From positions 50,079,297 to 50,143,296 of the forward strand of contig CM049321.1 of assembly GCA_026874595.1 (NCBI GenBank): 64,000 nt of DNA, in the 5' to 3' direction. Position numbers and translations under genes: made by a program. The notes beneath the pieces were generated by a model. The model saw nothing but the letters and a program-made list of their open reading frames with translations, searched no databases and had not been told where the DNA came from. Below, piece after piece: positions 59,201 through 64,000 of the stretch (the first letter of the stretch is position 1; each line of letters starts with the position of its first letter). The stretch is from Sipunculus nudus (taxonomy: Eukaryota; Annelida; Sipuncula; Golfingiida; Sipunculidae).

Positions 59201-61700
59201 ATATACAGACACAACCCGCACAGAAGTGTCGGTTTACCTATGGTGATAAAAATTGTTCATTAAGCGTTGAAAAAAGGAATGACTGCTCCATCAGGGGGTG
59301 GATTCATCGGGTTTTCTGGGAAATAGGGAAAAATGCGCTTAAGACCGAAAGAAAAAAACGGATTTTGTATCATGGTACTTATTAAAGGGATTATATCGGG
59401 AGCAATATTATTCCTATACTTTAAAACAATCAGTTCAGTTACTCTATATAAAAGTGTCCCAACAAAATTATACCAGCACCCAGTCTCAGTATTCTGTATA
59501 TGGCTGTTTACATCCTTTTTATAGCTCTGCATGTAGGTAAACACAGTCCATGTGTGTCTGTTAATTATAACAAGGCCGCGTGACCGGAGGTCCGACTTTG
59601 AGCCGCAACATGCGGTGTTTCAACATGTATTGCATTATTTTGGCCACGTCAGGGCATCTGATTGACAAATGTTGTGGCCCCACACGCTGGATTTATGTTA
59701 ATTACACCTGTGATCGCGCCACTGTTTTAAGAACTCGTTCACAAGAGTAAGCAAAAGGTTTCAAGGCAATATTTTTGCAAGTACAGGTTTGAGGGAAGAT
59801 GCCATTTTTGTTTGGTTAATTCAACATGCTTTTTACGTGATTGGGCCATTTTAAGCTACCCCATTACAGCCTAAATATTTAAAAGGTTTCTACATATCCT
59901 TCCTCAACCTCCCCCTTCCCTGTTATCGAATCGTTGATCCCCGCCTCTGCTAGTCCCTCCTTGTATGGCGACAGATGTAAACAGAGTGAAATATATTGAT
60001 AGAAATAAAGTACCACCTCTGAACTCCCAAGCTTCGTGTCTGTGCTTCCGCAAAGGAATCTAACTGATGTTTTGCTGGAGCCACGGGTAACTGTCAAATG
60101 GCGCCTGATAAATTGCCAAAATAACATTTCAAAATAACTACAAACTGTGCTAATGAAATTATTTAAATGTCACAACATGCTGGGAAAACCTTTTTCAAGA
60201 AAACAGTTTTAAATATCTCTGTTGGAGACTGACCTGTGTATCCAAAACTACTTTATACCTAGAAATTGAATCCCGAGTGGATTTTGTTTCCAACGCAATC
60301 ATGCGTTCACTTGTAGATCTTATGCATTTAAATGAGATAAAGCAAACTTCAGTTCTACAGTGGATATACCTTTATAATTGCATCCATGCGCAAGAAATCA
60401 TTTAAATCGTGTGTGTGTCTCGGAGTCCAGATGTAGCTGGCGTAAGGGCAAGCGAAAAACATTTTTCCCTTTCCTAGTAACACAAATGCCCTTTACAATC
60501 AACAATTTCCCAATACGCATCATCCCACTTTGGAAAATCAACACGTTAGATTCTCGCGCATGTGTATATCATATGAACAATGTTTCATTTAGGAAAGGGA
60601 AATGGCGGGGGGGGGGGGGGTTACAAATTAACTAAGGAGGGAAAATGACAAAGCCTGAAAAAGATCCCCAGGTCTGTAAAAGGAGGGTTGGGGTTTCCAG
60701 ACAAAAAAAGTACCTCTGAAACCCTTAAAAACGTTACGGCGGCTGATTGAGGATGGTCGTGACCACTTGAAACAACCCGCCCCCTCCCCCGAATCCACTT
60801 CTGTTTCATCATGATTTTTTAGGTCTCCTTGATGCTTTATTCTTGAGGTGGCGTCTGGTAGGGGTATTGAACCCATAAAGCAATATACACATGACAGCAT
60901 ATGGGATTCCTGGGGGATCAGGGTGTCCAACATCTTGCTATTTTGCCTTGCAATAATTTATCCTTAGTTCGCTTCCATCTGCGGCTTTATTTACGCATGA
61001 ATCGATCTAGTGTTTAGTTTTAATACGATTTTAACCTGATTTGTGTATGAACAGGATGAAGTTATCCGAGCTGCAGAAGTCCCTATTACCGACAAAAGCC
61101 ATGTTCTAATGTGATAGAAATCAACCAGGATACGGACAACAGAGCCTGATACAGTAAGCACTCATTGATTGCAATGTATGTGTCTAGGATGAGAACGAAT
61201 GCTGCAGAATATCACCTACTAGACTTACAGGTCAAAGACCGACGCGTAAATCTCAAAGGATATCCTGGTATGAGATTTAGATCCAATGCTGAAACATTCG
61301 AAAATATTGCAAACATTTGCATTAAACAGCAGAAGAACAGGAAACTTTGCATGTACATTTAGAAGTAGAACTGAAAATATTAACCTTTTTTTTAATTCTG
61401 AACAATAACAAAGAGCTTCTTAAAGGACCACTGAGTTAACAACTTTTCCCACTTATGTTTAGACTTTGTATGTGTAAATGCAATTTTAAGTGAATTTGCA
61501 TATCATTATTCTTATTTTCATTTCCCTTCGATAATGTTCACTTCCATTTGCATTTGTAGGAATTTAATTTCTATACTATGACTTTAGTATCCATGCAACT
61601 GAAGTCAGCTGAGTATACAGGTGTTACATATGACAGAAGTGATAGACTTTGTTCCGCCAGCTTCTGGTTTAAACTTGACAAGGATATAATTACACTGTAA
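56229..61700. repeat. Segmental duplication, copy B (compact)
   Basis: This is the short form of the duplicated segment. It keeps the colinear order of all blocks in copy A but lacks the CACTA-like element, the inverted-repeat arms, the 48.1-49.1-kb insertion, SINEs 2 and 3 and the 52.8-54.6-kb block. It has its own SINE at about 56.7 kb, a G12 run (57608-57619) and a G14 run (60607-60620). The open frames at 57044, 57265, 57506, 59260, 59879, 60378, 60621 and 60628 are not conserved as frames in copy A, which argues against coding function. Confidence 0.85.
56733..56890 (+). mobile_element. tRNA-derived SINE-like insertion in copy B
   Basis: Box-A-like GCGAATTGGTTAGCGTTTAT (56738) and box-B-like GGGTTCGAATCTAAC (56790) occur at a stretched tRNA spacing. 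GTCGTCCCGTGCCGGAAT follows in the place of the GTCGGCCCC body of the other SINEs. Copy A lacks the stretch from about 56665 to 56930. It is a diverged or different SINE subfamily. Confidence 0.6.
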
Positions 61701-64000
61701 AAATAAATTTAAAAAAAATTAAATCATTGTTTAAGCTGTAAATCATTTAACCTATTTACTGTGAAAACAAATATCCAAGAAATGATTATCAGAATATTTT
61801 TTTATTCGCTTTAAATTCTTATTTTAACTTTTTTCATGGGCGCGAAATATATATTTCAGTTACAATATCTGACTATCTAGATGTCCACTATATAAATGGC
61901 TAATTGGCACGGACAATGTCTAGAACCAGATATGTAGCTGTGCAAAAAATATAGTATTTCTTTGGAACGACTTCGTTAATCATAGAAGTCACAAGAAAGA
62001 GTTGGTGTTTCGTTCACACGAGAAAGTATGTCTTACGTACGACAAAATCAGTTTTAGGAAGTCATCTGTCCGAGTTAACTCAAAGGGAATGCAAGGGAGT
62101 AAGCAATGCTTACGAGACAGTTATTGTTACACCAGAAGCAGTAAGTTGTGAAAAGAAGCTTATCAGCCATGGAAACGAGACAAATATTATTTTCAATTTG
62201 GTCTGCGTGTTTGTGTGTGGATAAATCATTTCCGTGACTCTAGGGCTCTGTGAATATGGCCAATCTATGGACTCTATGTGACCTTAATCGCATATTAATG
62301 TAATGAATATTCATAAGCAGTGGGCTTACGGGCAACCAATCAGGTGAACGTTAGCATGCATCGTAAACGCGTCAAAATAATCAAAACACACACCAAATGG
62401 ACATCACGACTAGTGACCTTTTAACTTCTTCACATAAGCAACTAACTCCCTTAGGTTCCATGCTTTTTTAACATGCGCAGATATATTGTGTTTAATAAGA
62501 GCTTATAGATAAACAATTCCTTCCACACATGCGGTTTAACAATGATTCTTAACAGGGTTCCTATAGTTCATTATTATGTACTCAGAGTAAGCCAGAAATC
62601 AAATAGACTATATAAGAAAAGGTGATCGAATAGTTGGATTTACCTCATATTAATGGTATGTGTTTTCTGTGTACATGATGTGCTCGCACTGATATACCCT
62701 TTAAATCATTCTTGAATGTTCTCATCTAAATCAGATAACGCGAAAACAATTCTCTTTTGCACTGATATATAAATAAGATGTGTATATAATGTATATTATT
62801 GATTTTAGCCGGGGCCAATTATGATGGTGACGGAACACTTGCAGCAATTTTATAGCTCTACATCAACGAATATCATTTTAGCCAATCTACAAAGTTGCTG
62901 TAGACGTAGATACAAATATATTATATCATACAGTAGGTGTTAGAAGGTTATGATATTTTAGCCGGAGGTATCTGTTTATAGGTAACACAAATATAGGAAG
63001 TCCTTATTTTAAAATAAAGAACAAGCTGAAATTTGTTTTGGCTTTTGAATATTTTAAACATTGTCAATGTATGGTGACATTATATCGTCTGATATATAAG
63101 CGCACAGTCGAAGAAATTATCAGGAGCTTATCACTCTCGGAAAGTAGCACTGAGAAATCAAGTGTCTACCATAACTGTGTCCCAACAGCCATATAAATCA
63201 TCGCCTGTGAGCCAGAGCCAGAGACATACCTACGACTTACTAGATGATCTACAGGGTGATTATACGCACGCTGCTCTGAACAGATTCTGTTGTATGATGA
63301 AAGGTTCAAGCCAGGTGCCGGGGCAGTCGATCTTAAACCGGACAACATTGAATATTCAATTCAAGAACAATGTGACAATCATGACAGGACACTCTTTTCG
63401 ACCGGCTTTAATCAGTGAAAGGTTGAAGGTTTCGACTAAATTTCCTTATCTGAACCCTCTTCGCTATCAGGACCTTAGTTTTCTTATAAGTTTTTTTTTC
63501 TGGGTAAGACCCTTTCTCTTTCCCAAACCCCTCGATCCGCTTCTGTGAGTCTTCATTTTTGACATGCATCTATATGATCTGTTTCATGTTTATAAGAGTA
63601 TATTGCGATAGATATATACTTTTGAAAGAGAGAAAGAATAGGCATGTGGCAAAGATTTGATTTAGAGGGACAGGTGTTCTCTGTATATGAGTTTGTGAGT
63701 ATGTGTGTATGTGGGTGATGTAGGACCTCGAGTCCTTTTTAGGGGCTCGGCCTCTGATGTTGGACTCGAGGGTCCTGGACTCGGACTTGCACTCAAACTC
63801 GGAGGTAAGGACTCAGAGGAAAAATGAAAGCAATGGTTTTGCACACGGGGGGGGGGGACCTAAATGGTTGCACCCACAAAAATGTTCGACACAAATATGG
63901 ATATAGAATAAACTCGGCAACCCCTGTTAGCCACAGTTTCAAACCACTGAACAGGAAGCCAGTCAATGAACCAATGAGGATATTTTTTTTCTCAGGATTG
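61701..64000. other. Non-coding stretch, one unproven open frame
   Basis: A TATATAAG at 63093-63100 lies about 60 bases before an open frame that runs from upstream of 63162 to 63548 with no ATG at its start. No domain is recognised, and the end falls in GATCCGCTTCTGT repeat text also seen at 52452. ATGAATATTCAT (62303-62314) is a 12-bp palindrome. A G11 run lies at 63847-63857. Confidence 0.4.

Overview
The window is AT-rich, intron- and repeat-dominated eukaryotic DNA. Its repeats look like those of a bivalve mollusc: elements starting GCTCAGCTGA and ending GACCCATGGGTC, repeats centred on the palindrome GGTGGCGCCACC, tRNA-headed SINEs, and a long-lived integrase-core transposon family. The bivalve assignment is an inference from repeat style, not a database match. 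No operon, prokaryotic gene or intact host gene was found. The only likely host coding sequence is a terminal exon at about 10.4-10.6 kb (+) that reads as the C-lobe of a HECT-type ubiquitin ligase, with its catalytic His-Thr-Cys motif and an AATAAA downstream.

Layout. 1-10.4 kb: a repeat field, probably the last intron of the HECT-like gene. It holds an 88-bp CTGT/CAGT satellite, a dimeric ~660-bp repeat with one TCAAGGTCA-type site per monomer, a second CTGT/CAGT satellite, a 176-bp tandem repeat and 22-bp/~30-bp minisatellites. 10.9-11.8 kb: a short, deleted copy of an integrase-core DNA transposon with TIRs and a 6-bp target duplication. 13.1-17.8 kb: GCTCAGCTGA repeats, one with a Harbinger-like MITE nested inside. 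18.0-24.1 kb: a long copy of the same integrase-core transposon on the minus strand, three exons, killed by one nonsense codon, one frameshift and a 1,855-bp element inserted between codons 3 and 4. 26-27.5 kb: a SINE and MITE arms. 34.3-36.3 kb: a dead non-LTR retrotransposon (minus strand).

37.2-61.7 kb is a tandem segmental duplication. Copy B (56.2-61.7 kb) is compact. Copy A (37.2-55.1 kb) is the same sequence expanded about threefold by insertions: a 6.35-kb CACTA-like element (39.5-45.9 kb), a pair of ~0.75-0.88-kb inverted repeats around 2.6 kb (45.95-50.23 kb), a ~1-kb insertion, two opposed SINEs and a ~1.9-kb unique block. 61.7-64 kb has no recognised gene.

The most interesting object is the integrase-core transposon family and the element nested in it. 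Both have TIRs starting TAYGG, 6-bp target duplications and terminal arrays of short repeats, which suggests they were moved by related enzymes. All family assignments were made by eye from the sequence.
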